A DNA stretch of 64,000 nt, from assembly GCA_963854835.1 (NCBI GenBank), contig OY978529.1, positions 8,773,501-8,837,500 of the forward strand, in the 5' to 3' direction. The position numbers were made by a program, and so were the translations under genes. This document shows, in pieces, positions 31,840-43,400 of the stretch (position 1 is its first letter; every line of letters begins with the position of its first letter). The DNA comes from Megamerina dolium. Lineage: Eukaryota > Arthropoda > Insecta > Diptera > Megamerinidae. The notes beneath the pieces are model-generated. The model was not told the DNA's origin and searched no databases. It was given only the letters and a program-made list of their open reading frames with translations.

Positions 31840-33160
31840 TTGATATTCCGTCGACCTTGCGGGGTTACTGCAAAAGAGGCGGAATCTCCACCCGAGACGG
31901 GTGCAAAGAAGAGACATGAGACATGACGGTGAGTATCGCATAACCTGACAAAACGTTGCTACATAATACGGGTGTGGCATCCGAGGCTTATATATCACTC
32001 AAGCCACAACCTTTAAAGCACCTTTTACGTGACAACAATTTTGGGGGGCCAATATCAGGCAGGATCGAATGCATTGCCATTCGAGTACAAGTCCTCTCAA
32101 TATTTGAACGAGCCATTTTTGGTAAGTGATGCACAAAACTCGATAATCCGTTAAATATCGCTGTACGAGAAGTATTACTGGTGGTACATACCTTTGACGG
32201 GAGTTGTACGATTTGTAAAATCGACCCTTAGATGCTGATTTTGGGTCATGCCGCGCTCTGTTAAGCAGCGGGGCAGTTGCTGCAAATCCTATGTTGACGC
32301 ACGAAAAGTGTTCTCTCTTCAACCGTAAGTTTGAAGAACTCTGCGTACTGTCGCAGGGGGTGCATGCCTCTAGATAGCGGGCAGCATGTCTTCGTGACAA
32401 TGGTGTTTAACGAACTCAATTTTTGTGTTGTTATTTCCTATCGCATGACAGGGCAAACAGGGGAGTTTGTCGAGGCTGATTTTGTTGTAGAGTGATCAAA
32501 CCGTTCGAAGGGATGTCGTATTTACCGGGATGAGTATTGTGGTGATGGGAGCTCCAACCAAAACTGTATTACATTTTTCCTTTACAACAGTTTGCAGCTA
32601 AGAAAATGAAGAATGAATGAGCACACAAATAAGCTCTTGCAATTACTAAATTCGTGTGAATTAGCAAAGCAGTTGGTGCACAGATTCTGCTATCTCACTA
32701 CGTTAAATCCTTCTTCTATTGTTAGTTTGTGGAAATCCGGACAATGGAGAAGGAAGTATATTTTTCTGCATAAAGGACAATCACGATTTACAATTTTAAC
32801 GTGATAAGTGTTGATTTTTCGTGAATTAATTGAATAACTGGGTTGTCGATTCCGAGGCTGGCTGAGTTGCCGGGAAGCACTTCGAATATCTGAGATCGAT
32901 TCTAGAGTCTGATATCGTAATCGCTTTAGATTAGGGCCGGTTTCTTGTGTTACCGCCTGGAGATTGAAAGGGATTTCAACTGTAAGTTGACCAATATTCT
33001 CTTATTTTCATATCTCTCCTCGAGATTATGCCAAGCTAGAGCGAAACCATCGGTGATCTGCTGGTGTTTTCCGTCAGGTAACGTGTCTAACTGCCTCAAC
33101 CGGGTGTGGCTAGCACAATCCTTGTTGAACTCATCGCAAGTCAACTCACTGGCTATCATG
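31840..33160 (-). pseudogene. BEL/Pao-like gag region, degraded
   Basis: The minus strand at 32950-33100 gives FALAWHNLEERYENKRILVN, characteristic of BEL/Pao gag (DUF1759 type). At 32660-32800 it gives CPLCRKIYFLLHCPDFHKL, resembling the cysteine motif that follows in these polyproteins. 31999-32400 carries a basic Ser-rich stretch that may continue it. Large internal losses. The clade call rests mainly on the first motif. Confidence 0.55.
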
Positions 33161-33260
33161 TAGTTTGTTCTGAGCGCTATGTGATGACACCTTAATTTGT
33201 TAATGAGAGGTAGTCATGTAGCTTGCTCTGCTTACTACGTGATGGTACCTTCATTATTAT
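33158..33260 (+). repeat. Two-copy tandem repeat before an endonuclease ORF
   Basis: CATGTAGTTTGTTCTG..CTATGTGATGACACCTT and CATGTAGCTTGCTCTG..CTACGTGATGGTACCTT are adjacent diverged units of about 50 bp. They may be the 5' UTR repeats of the following LINE. Confidence 0.5.
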
Positions 33261-33279
33261 TGGGGATCCTCCACGTGGC

Positions 33280-34045
33280 GACCACCGGGCAACGTCCTCC
33301 TGGCACCTGCTGGGAGGCGGTTGAAGTGAGTGACGAAAACCTCGATTAGAGGTTGTGCGTTGTGTTTGGGACCCGCCACATAAGAAATCCTCCCACTGAA
33401 TGATATAAAAATGCCTCGGAAACGGACTACCCCCTTTGTTGATGACCCCCGAAAAAGAATAATTTACAGATATGCACCTGGAATGCCCGATCCCTTTATA
33501 GGGAGGGTGTCTCTATCCAGATGGTTAATGTCCTCGAGAAATACAGAGCTGACATCATCGCTCTCCAGGAAATGCGATGGACGGGACAGGGCTGCTCCAA
33601 AAGAGAGTCCTGTGATATATACTACAGTTGCCATGCTGAAAGCCACGAATTAGGATGTGGATTTTTAGTCAGCAAGAGACTACGACACCTTGTCTCACAT
33701 TTCACGTCTGTGAACGAACGGCTGGCCACAATCCGCATCAGGGCAAAATTCTTTAACATCAGTCTTATATGTACCAACGCTCCGATGGAAGAGAAGGACT
33801 ATGTGACCAAGGAGAGCTTCTTTCAGTGCCTCGAAGAAGCTTACGACCGCTGCCCCCGAAACGATAACAAAATCGTGTTTGGCGACTTTAATGCCAGGGT
33901 GAGCAAGGAATGTACCTTTGGTCCAACTGTTGAAAAATTCAACCTCCATCAGAACACCTCCGATAACGGAATGAGACTGATAGACGTTCTGCGTTCTGGC
34001 GTAGACAGACTCCAAGTTTCAAGAAAACGGTATTTGGGAATTCCA
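33280..34045 (+). pseudogene. LINE endonuclease domain fragment
   Basis: The plus frame at 33521-34057 contains YRADIIALQEMRWTGQG, DIYYSCHAESHELGCGFLVS, ERLATIRIRAKFFNISLIC and NDNKIVFGDFNARVSKE. These are AP-endonuclease motifs with the catalytic Glu in LQEMRW and GDFNA. A possible ORF start is MPRKRTTPF at 33411, with a frame break between. No RT follows: the sequence joins gypsy gag DNA at about 34045. Probably the same LINE family as the RT pieces at 21868 and 62105 (inference). Confidence 0.72.
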
Positions 34046-34049
34046 GAAA

Positions 34050-34542
34050 ACAATTGACTACAGGCTTCAAGAACATGTCATCGAAAATCTACAAAAAGGA
34101 ATTAATCTCAGATTTCAGGAAATTTCCGGAGCTATAAATAACAAAGTCACGAACTTAATAAACTAAAAATAAACGAACCAGCCCCATCAGTGTCTAAAAA
34201 ATCTAGTATAATCAAATTAAAGTCACCTACATTTGCTGGAATTACATCATTCAACATCTTCAAGCTTCAGTTCGAGACAACAGTTTTAAAGAATCATTAG
34301 GACGATAGTGACAAGACTGCTGCTTTAATAGTCGTATTAAAAGGTAATGCGTCAGAAGTCTTGCATATGGTTCCTGAGAAAGAACGTGGTAGCTATCAGT
34401 CACTGATGGACACACTCCGTTGAAAATATGGAAATGAATATAAGACCCAATTGCATCGAGTGAAATTAGGATCGCGAGTACAACGGAGTAATGAGAGCCT
34501 CCAAGATTTCGCTTCCGATATTGAACGTTTATGTTATCTAAT
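34050..34542 (+). pseudogene. Ty3/gypsy gag fragment
   Basis: The plus strand reads PTFAGITSFNIFKLQFETTV, TAALIVVLKGNASEVLHMVP, KYGNEYKTQLHRVKLGSRVQ, then SNESLQDFASDIERL. This is the gag core of Ty3/gypsy elements (PxFxG...W..F/QF; ADIERL). Two stops interrupt it. It is truncated at the right by an antisense LINE. It may belong to the same family as the pol and LTR at 57-60 kb. Confidence 0.7.
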
Positions 34543-34544
34543 GT

Positions 34545-36056
34545 TCTCTGGTAGGTTAGGTTAGGTTATGCGGCCGTCCTCCAAAGATGGGCGCGCTTAG
34601 GCCTAAATTGGCCTGGTTACCGCGGATCAATGGTGCTGTCTACCCTGTTCCTTCTGTTGAACAGAACCATTGGTATTTTCTAATTAATAGAGCAATTTCC
34701 CTGACATCCATGGGTGCTAGCTCAATAGTATCTTTAAAAAAGACATTCCCTAATAGGGTATGCCTTCTGCGTGCCAAGGCGGGGCATCTACAGAGGAAGT
34801 GGTAAAAAGTTTCCTCCTCTTCATAGTTTCGACAGCTGACACAAAAGTTGTTGGCCTGGCAGCACGCCTATCCACAAGCTAGTGGCCCGTGAGTATGGCA
34901 ACTACATCACTAATAGTTTACCTGCTCATTGATAACAGAGAACGAGTTCTTCCATTGTCAAGAGTTGGCCAGATTTTCCAACTGGTAACACAAGAGCTCT
35001 CATCCCGCCATCTTCTGTTGGCTATAGTGAGAAAATGTTTTGTGACGAAAAGCCTGCATATTGCAAATACGTTCCTGCGAGAGATTTAATGGCTGTTGGG
35101 CTGTCGGTGTAGATATAAATATTTTTGAAAGATATTGCATTACAGCGAAGCCACGTTGCCGCCTCCTTTATAGCCATAATCTCGGATTGAAAAACGCTGC
35201 AAAAGTCGGGTAATCGGAACTTAAGCTTAACGCTTAAGGAATCAGGAAATACGTCACCCCCTACCCTTCCTTCCAATTTGGAGCCATCTGTGTGAAATTG
35301 TACCGAGTGAACTCCATTTTCATTGACAATACCCCTATTCTTGATATGGCTTGATATGAGAATGGTATAGTCGGTGGTATCCGGAATTGTAGTGCACTAC
35401 CCCAGGATCTTTGAATGGCCGTATCCGGGTTATGCCCAGCGTTTAGCCTAATTGCTGATATAAGCGCCCTCTGCTTGCCAAAGAGATCTACAGGGAGTAG
35501 ATACAATAGCGAGTAGAGTGTTTTTGACGGAGTGGTTTTTAGAGCGCCAGTTGCCAACACCGCAGACGTCCTTTGAACCTTGTCCATCTGTGTACCTCAT
35601 CGTTTAAGAATTACCACCAGAAATCCATAAATAAGAATTGATCTGACGACCGCGCAGTATAGCCATGATACGATTGGAGGACTCATCGCGCATCTTTTAA
35701 CTAATGCTTTCTTACAGGAATAGAGTGCAGCTGTTGCTTTATGCCCCCTTTCCTCCGTATTTGGTTTTCAGCTTAGTTTTCTATCTAAAGTTATACCCAA
35801 GTACTTCGCCTGTTCAGTTAGCTTTATGCTAGTTCTCCCAATTCTCGGTTAACTAAAAATAGGTATTTTGTGCTTCCTAGTAAAAAGTACAAAGCTCAGT
35901 TTTGGCAAGGTTGATGGCCAAACCAGAGTTTGAAGCTTATTTTGACAGGATTGATGAGGCATGGTTCATCACTTCAGTGAGTGTATTTAAATATTTTTCC
36001 GATGCCACAACTGCCACGTCATCTGCATAAGCCACCGCTGTGCAACAATTAAGTGT
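34545..36056 (-). pseudogene. LINE with RNase H domain, antisense, 3' half
   Basis: The minus strand runs from a broken RT at about 36050 (ADDVAVVAS-like remnant, AYADD region) through KVQRTSAVLATGALKTTPSK and LLYLLPVDLFGKQRALISAI (35400-35590) to an RNase H region EIMAIKEAATWLRCN..YTDSPTAIKSL (35080-35200). It ends with a 3' tail GGACGGCCGCATAACCTAAC at 34555-34575. Same family as 53280-54068 and 58207-59578. RNase H after RT fits the I/LOA/R1 groups. Confidence 0.78.
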
Positions 36057-36059
36057 ATA

Positions 36060-36730
36060 CGGAAAAAGTTATTTGCTTTGAGCGCGGCCGAAGACCGGCT
36101 ATCAGAAAAAACATTTATCCGAAAATACTGATGGTCGCGGAACCGGCGTCGGGCCTATAAGGGTTATTATTTTTGGGCCCGGCCTAAAGCCGACTATCAA
36201 GAAAAACTTTTATCCGAAAATACTGATGGTCGCGAAGCCGGCGTCGGGCCTATAAGGGTTATTATTTTCGGGCCCGGCTGAAGGCCGGCTATCAAGAACG
36301 ACTTTTATGCAAAAATACTGATGGTCCCGAAGCCGGGGTCGGACCCATAAGAGTTATCCATATTGAAAAAATTTCATGAAGTATCAATTTAAAAGTAATA
36401 TTAAAATTATATACGCATTTTCTAAAAATATGTTTTATATACCGTTGAAAAGGTAATAGTATGCCCTTGAATATAGTTTTAAATTTTTTATAGGTCAATG
36501 GTGATTATTTTCGATAAAAAAAATTGGTTTTTGAAAGAAAAATTTCAAATTTTTTATATTTATCACAACTTTTAAAGTATTCAAAACAGTTTATAATTGT
36601 TATATATCACTGAAAAGCTATCAAAAAGACCTTTCTTTTGATACCCATATTGTAAGCAAAAATTTCGAATTTATTGAGTAATTTCGATCGCTAATTTGAA
36701 CTTTGACCTTGAGCCAGGCCTTCTATGGGC
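36060..36730. mobile_element. Foldback-type element, core plus one arm
   Basis: Three tandem units of about 95 bp (36065-36360), each with GCCGGCTATCA, AAAATACTGATGGTCGCG and GTCGGGCCTATAAGGGTTAT, are followed by an AT-rich arm (36370-36730). That arm matches the 5085-6065 element, including GAACTTTGACCTTGAGCCA. The opposite arm is replaced by LINE sequence at 36056. The units here are in the inverse orientation to those at 5.4 kb. Confidence 0.65.
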
Positions 36731-37400
36731 GTTAGCTACAAAAAAATATATATTTTTTCCTTTCAGTGGGCTATTCTATACTTGTTCCTTCGATAATAAA
36801 CATAAAAGAAAATTTATTTTTGCATTAAAAAAACATGTTTCGTAATATTGCAAAAGCTAGATTTGATTGAGCAAAGTGATGGTCATTTTTAGATTAAGCG
36901 TGCCCAATATTACACCAGAAAAGTTACCCTCAACGCTGTACCAAAAAGGGTGTCGGGTTTTTTTAATTGTTCCATTATATGTTCAGAGCCAAGCTTCCAA
37001 GAAATGCACCAAATCAACTTTCAACATAAAAAAAAAAAAACAAAAATATTCAACGACTTATTGCATAACATTTTTTATAACCATCACTTGAAATTTTCAT
37101 AAACACTAAAAAAATAGGAAAGCCTAATTTTTGAAATATTATGGGAATTTATTATTAAATATTTTACTTTAATACTACATTGAAAAACAAATTGTAAACA
37201 ATACAAAAAATGCTGTTTGACAAATATTAGGTGAGTTTTATGACTCAACTACCCACTGACGTAAACCCGCAGACTATGTCAGCTGATATAGATCTATCTG
37301 ATGGGATTGTCGTGTTAACGAAAACTCACCACCGCATGACGGTGACGTACCCGTTGTCCGTTCATACGTACGGCAAGTACATACGGACGCTACGTCGGTA
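36731..37400. other. AT-rich intergenic DNA
   Basis: No gene or terminal repeat was recognised. Confidence 0.3.
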
Positions 37401-37404
37401 GCTA

Positions 37405-37655
37405 GTTGAACCATTATTCGACAACTCACTATCATTGTGCCAAAAAAAAAAAAACCAACGACGCTAAGTTTCCTAAACAGAGTTGATTTTATTTTTCAAT
37501 TTAATATATACATTTATTTCAAATAGAACAAATTCTGATTATTTTATCTCGATAAAATGGTCTCTATAGTTGTAAGCGCTAAGTCCAGCACGTTTGTTGA
37601 TGTTTTGCCATATCTCAGTGCTAGCTATGTACGACTGTCGAATACAACATGGTTA
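37405..37655. mobile_element. MITE, TTATTCGACAAC family, copy A
   Basis: The left end CCATTATTCGACAACTC and the right end GTCGAATACAACATGG are inverted. About 150 bp of interior match copy B at 37826, including AGTTTCC.AAACAG.GTTGAT and ATTTCAAATAGAAC.A.TT. Borders are approximate. Confidence 0.6.
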
Positions 37656-37825
37656 TTGCAGAGTTTATGGATGTATGAAGTATTCTAAGAGCAATTCTAA
37701 CGAAATTGTTTTCTTGAAATTAAATTAGTCTGGGGTACCTCAAAAAGTCATAAAGTCATACAAAGGCAACATTTCATAACTATTTCATTACAAAAAAAAA
37801 AAAAAAACCATTAATAATAATAATA

Positions 37826-38227
37826 GCCATGTTTTATTCGACAACTCGCTATTTTTGTGACAAAAATAAAACGACATGGATGACAAGTTTCCCAAACAGG
37901 GTTGATTTGATTTTTATTTTATATATTGTATAAATTTCAAATAGAACTAATTTTGATTATTTAATTGATGATTAAATGTATCAAAAATAGTGAAATAATT
38001 TTGTTGCAACAATCTTCCTTTTCCTTTTCTTATTAGTGATAATTATTTTGGACGTTTAAATAAATAGATTTCGAGAAGATGTACTGTACAGTAGAAAAAA
38101 TTTGAAAGTAATTGGCAGCACTGAACTTAGCGAGTGTGTTTAGATTTTAAGCGTAGTTAGCACCTTTGTTGTTTGGTAAACGTGGCCATCGGTGCTAGCT
38201 AAGTACGGTGGTCGAATAAAACATAGC
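37826..38227. mobile_element. MITE, TTATTCGACAAC family, copy B
   Basis: The inverted ends GCCATGTTTTATTCGAC and GTCGAATAAAACATAGC are flanked by TA-containing AATAATA / TAATAA sequence. The 402-bp non-coding interior is related to copy A. An (AAAT)n stretch follows. Confidence 0.7.
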
Positions 38228-38444
38228 TAATAAATAAATAAATAAATAAACCTTCATACAAAATCACTCCACCGTAATATGTACGTTTATATGGTGTATA
38301 GCGCCCTCGAATCAGCTCTTTACCGAGAGACGGCTGTACTGTAAAATGAATAAATCATTGTCTTTCTGAAAAATGCTGTGGAGTCGAATCGAATTATTTA
38401 TTTACACTACGTATAATTTTAGTTATGTAATTTTGATACTTAAT

Positions 38445-40482
38445 TTAAATATTTAAATTTTTTATAGACGAGGATGATGAGTCAGAATGATCAAAATCTA
38501 TTTTGGCATATGTATTATTTACATTAAAGACCGCAGTTAGGGGAGAATGAAGATGGTCGCCCAAATTATCCGTTTGTTTTGGCTTGGGAGTCACTTCTGA
38601 ACTGCACTGTGGCAAATCTAAACTGGCATAATAGAGCTCACGCTTTGCGACATCTGGTACATTCGTCGTCGATGTTATTGTTGTAGCATTCGATTGAATT
38701 TTGTTATTGCTACTGTTGGTAGCACTGGAGTTGCTACTTTGTTTATCACAAGATGGCGTGGCGTCATTGGCAACATTTGGTGTATCCGGTGTACGCTGAC
38801 ATGATGTACATGGTGCAGGAGATGAAGACGAGCAGAGACAAAGTGTTGATGATAAGGATGATGTTGATGATGGTAGCATTGGCTTTGGGCTATTTATTGC
38901 ACTGTGTCTGATTTGTGACAACATCTGGCGACTTTCCTCTTTGTCCTTCTCCTTTCGAATTAGGGCAGGACGTTGCAAAAGTTTGCTCGATTGCAGTGAG
39001 CTATCGCTTTTAATTTGCAAAATTTCGTAACCGGTTTCATTGTTGTCTATCGTTGATGGAAACGATTTTTTTGCTGTGGCAGATGTGATGTGGTGTGTCT
39101 CGTATTTGTGATCTTCATCGCTATTTGAATGCGTTAATCTTAGTTTATCATAACCTCCCTTCTTATAGAACTTTGATTTCGGTTTGCTACTAGTCTGCTG
39201 CTGAAGAATTTGCGGTGCAGACACTGTTGAAATTTTTGCATGTTCATCGAATTTCTCAGCCAAGTTTATATAGTGGTCCTCGTTAATGTATTCTTTTTCA
39301 CTTCGTTGTGGAATTAGTTTCGCATGAGTACCTGGTGCATATGGAGTTGATGGCGCCACATTACGATTACCTCCATATTTTAAATCGCCAACGGGTTGGG
39401 GTGTACTCTCAGTGGTTGCGGAGCACTGTGTACTCTCCTTAATGGGTTTCTCTGACCCCAATATTAATTTGCGTAGCGTAGCGGATGAATAACAAGCTGG
39501 CGTAGCTGTTGCTGTTAGTATGGTATCTTGTTCGATCTTTCGTTGTGGTATGTTGATTGGTTCCGTTGTCTTTTTATAATCTTGAAAACTGGTATTACAC
39601 TCTGTATTGCTATTGTTTCTTTTTATAGCGGTGACAGCTGCATGATTACTTTTAAAAACTGAATTTGGATTTGCTAATACTGTGGAGTGAATGTTTGAAG
39701 GTAGCGATTGATGTTGTTTCTTCAACGATGTTGACATATTGTCGCCTATCTTTGGTTTGTTTGTTACATATTCAGTGGAAGCACAATTTGAATTGAGTTG
39801 CATGTTATTTAACACAGAATTGCTACCAACCGGTTTCATTTCTAAATAACCATTATCTGTTTTAGCACAACTCGATGTCGATGGTGTCGGCTTGATGGCG
39901 TACGTATTGAAGCAGTCATCGGGTGTGCCATTCTCGAAAATGAAATGTGTATTAGACGTTGCTTCCTTACTTTTCGTCGTTAGCTGTTGGCGATACTGTT
40001 GCTCCTGTTCTCGTATATGGCTGGTGTTGTTTGAATGAACGGCGCGAAGGAGTTGCGATTTTCCTGTACTAGGGAATATTCGATTCGTATTTGTATTGTG
40101 TGCCGTCTTTGAGAAGTCAATCTCCATTAAATCGCTCATACGATCAACTGAGTTATGACTTTTGTGGATCAATAACGGCGCACTGGTAGACTTCTTATCT
40201 CTGTATGCATTCAGATTTAATAATTGATTGTATGTTGCAACATCGTTTACCGAACAAATGTTATTGTTGCTGCTATTTAGTTTTTGTTCAATCAATGATT
40301 TTGGAAACAAAGCACCGCATTGCAGATCACAACGTGGAATTTTTGCTCGGGACCCAACGGAAAAGGCGCGAACTCGTGTTGTATTTTGATCATCTTCGTT
40401 TGTATGGCCCTTTAGGCGTTTTACAATTTTATTGTGTTCTATCTTGTTGCCAATTGAATAAGCTCTTTGTGGCCGATCGCAC
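38445..40482 (-). CDS. chico: chico exon 8 (C-terminal signalling region)
   Basis: Begins after CGTTTTAG with CDRPQRAYSIGNKIEHNK. Includes KKSTSAPLL, NGYLEMKPV (Y690), a tandem YINEDHYINL (Y876, Y882) and a Cys/Ser-rich stretch. Ends NTYAKIDFDHSDSSSSSIKN. Stop at 38445. Confidence 0.92.
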
Positions 40483-43400
40483 CTAAAACGATTTAATCCA
40501 ATTCAATTAGAAAACCACAAAGCACAACTCCTAGCTTTAGTAACATAGCACAATACCTACGAGGACGGTCCCAGAACTACCCGACCTGTCAGATAGCGGT
40601 GGCAGTAGTTCGAAAAAAATTACTTTGGTGACAAGTGGCAACCTTATAAAACATATGTTTTAAGTTTTTTAAGTTCTAGTATTTTTTTTTTTTTTGAGTC
40701 ATCGAAAGTTAACGACCTCAGTGAATTTGTAAACATGGAAAAAATTGGTCACCGTTATGTCCAATGAATATTAAAGCTGAACTAGTCTGGCAGAGTCTGC
40801 TCCTTCGTTTACGACCATAAAATATTGGGTGGCAGAGTTTAAACGAGGTCGTACGTGCTGCCAAGACGAACACTGTAGTGGTCGACCAATTGAGGTGACC
40901 ACGCCAGAAATTACAGACATTTCAAAAAGTGCTATACATCGTATATGGAACGAAAATTTGGAGATGAAAAAGCTGTGTGCAAGATGGGTGCCGCGTTTGC
41001 TCACAATAGAACAAAAACAACGTCGTGAAGATGTTTCTATAGAGTGTTTAGCGATGTTTCACTGTAATAAAGCCGAGTTTTTGCGTCGATACGTAACCAT
41101 GGATGAGACATGGGTCCACCACCTCACACCTGAGACAAAGAAGCAGTCACAACAGTGGACTGAAAGGGGCGAAGCGTGTCCAAAGAAGGCGAAGACAGTT
41201 CCATCTGCAGGCAAGGTTATGGCGTCTGTTTTTTGGGATGCTCGTGGCATAATTTTTATTGATTATCTTCAAAAAGGAAAAACAATCAACGGCGAGTATT
41301 ATGCTAATTTGTTGCAGTGTTTAAGTGACGAAATTAAAGAAAGAAGGCTGCATTTGGCGATATAGAAAGTGTTGTTCAATCAAGACAATGCACCAGTTCA
41401 CACATCCGCTGTTGCGATGGCCAAAATCAATGAGTTAAAGCCCGAATTGCTTCAGCACGCACCTGCCAGATTTAGCTCCTTCGGATTATTTTCTATTTCC
41501 AAATTTGAAAAAATGCCTTGGTGGTAGACGATTTGCAAACAATGAGGAGGTGGAGTCTGCGGTAGATGGCTATTTTAATGAGCTAGACAGTTCATACTAT
41601 AAACAGGGTATCGAAGCTATATCGCTGGGAAAAGTGTATAGAGCTAAAAGGAGATTATGTTGAGAAATAAAGAAAAATTTTCCCAGTCTTTGTTAGGTCG
41701 GGTAGTTCTGGGAACGCCCTCGTATAATAATTGTCCTTATCTTGTTTAGGTAGGATTTGTTTGTTCAATATTTATCACATTTCTTTATACAAATATATCG
41801 ATGGCAAGCTACTATTTGCTGTAGTCATCTCTTTTTAACCAACATTTGTTGGTGTACTTAACATTTTTGTGCGCTACACCATTGATATATATGTAAGTAT
41901 ATTACGAGCCCATTAAAAATAGATTACAGTTCAATTTTTGCAAAGATGTCCGATTTGAGCACTGTAAATATGTTTAACTATATTGAAATTTATATATTAA
42001 CGGTTCTTCCATGTTTTGATTTTGTGTAGGAAAATTGCTATATAACAGCCGTGTTTTATTTAACGGTTATAAACAAGTAGCAATAATGTGAAATAAAAGA
42101 TGAATCCACAATTAAGTAAATGACGTCACAAATTTGTTATCACTCAATATATATAATTATAAACAATTACAGTACAAAAATACAAATTAACGGCATTTCA
42201 ATTAATTACGGACGCACATTCGATAATACTGTGGCAACACCGCTTTTTATCACCAACCAACCGCTAAGCTCCAGTTTAGACATGAAGACATTTGCATGAA
42301 AAACAGATTGATAGCTAGGGACGCACGGGGAAGAGAGAGAGAGCCAGGTGTTCAGGTTTTCGTACATGCGACACGCTTTATGCTTCTCATTCGTAGTGTC
42401 AAACATTAAGAAAACAAACGAGTTCAGGTGTCGCCGAGAAATATTTTTGCTCGTGTAAATGCGAATGTAACATCAATAGAGAATTCAAATTGTTTTTCAT
42501 GCAAATGTCTGCGTGTCTAAGTCGGGACTAAACGTCACTTTTGACGATATATGAATTTCGAAAATTCTAGAATCATAGGTATACTCTTGGAAGCTTCAAA
42601 ATTGAAAGTCTTCCATTTTCCATGATCGCGGTGCTCCTGAAATCGGAATATACATAACTGAATTCACTACTTTAATATTGATTTTAATTTGTTTTATTGA
42701 CAATTGCAATTTTAAGGTTTCAATCCCAAGAATATGGAATTATTACCGGAAAATAATTAGAAATTAAGCTTGCGTTTTGATATTACGCCGCGCCTCTACC
42801 GCCAAAAATTATTGGCTACTATCTGTCATTTTGATCGCCAGACATAGATTTTATCAGTGGCAATATTTGGGTGTGAGCATTTTTATCTTGATAAAAGAAT
42901 TTTCAAGATGGCGGCAAACTTTCCAATTTTAAGTATCCTACATACAACTCAAGTAAAAAAAATGGGCGCCGATCAAAACTTTGCGTTCAATTTGAAGATG
43001 TTGCCACAACGAACTTTTAATAGAAATGAAAAATTGGCTGTGAAATGAGCAAACTGACAGTTCAATGCAGGCTATATATGTCAAGATAATTGGCAATATA
43101 TTGCCTGATAACATTATCAAGATAAAAAGTTTTGCCTGTGAAGACGCCCTATTACGTTCAATTTATGAAGATTTTTTATTCCATACAATTTTTAGTATAT
43201 TAATTCCTAGCCTTGTTCACGCCCCAACACATACACTTGCGATATATTTATTGTTATTGTTAATTTTGTTGTAGATCTTAGCGTATTTGGACTGTAGAGT
43301 ATTTTTACTTACTGTGTGGTCGCATCGTTTAATAAATAAGCTTTGATTCCGCCACCAACAGCGTCACATGCATATTCAGGAAATTTAATTTCAGATTTAG

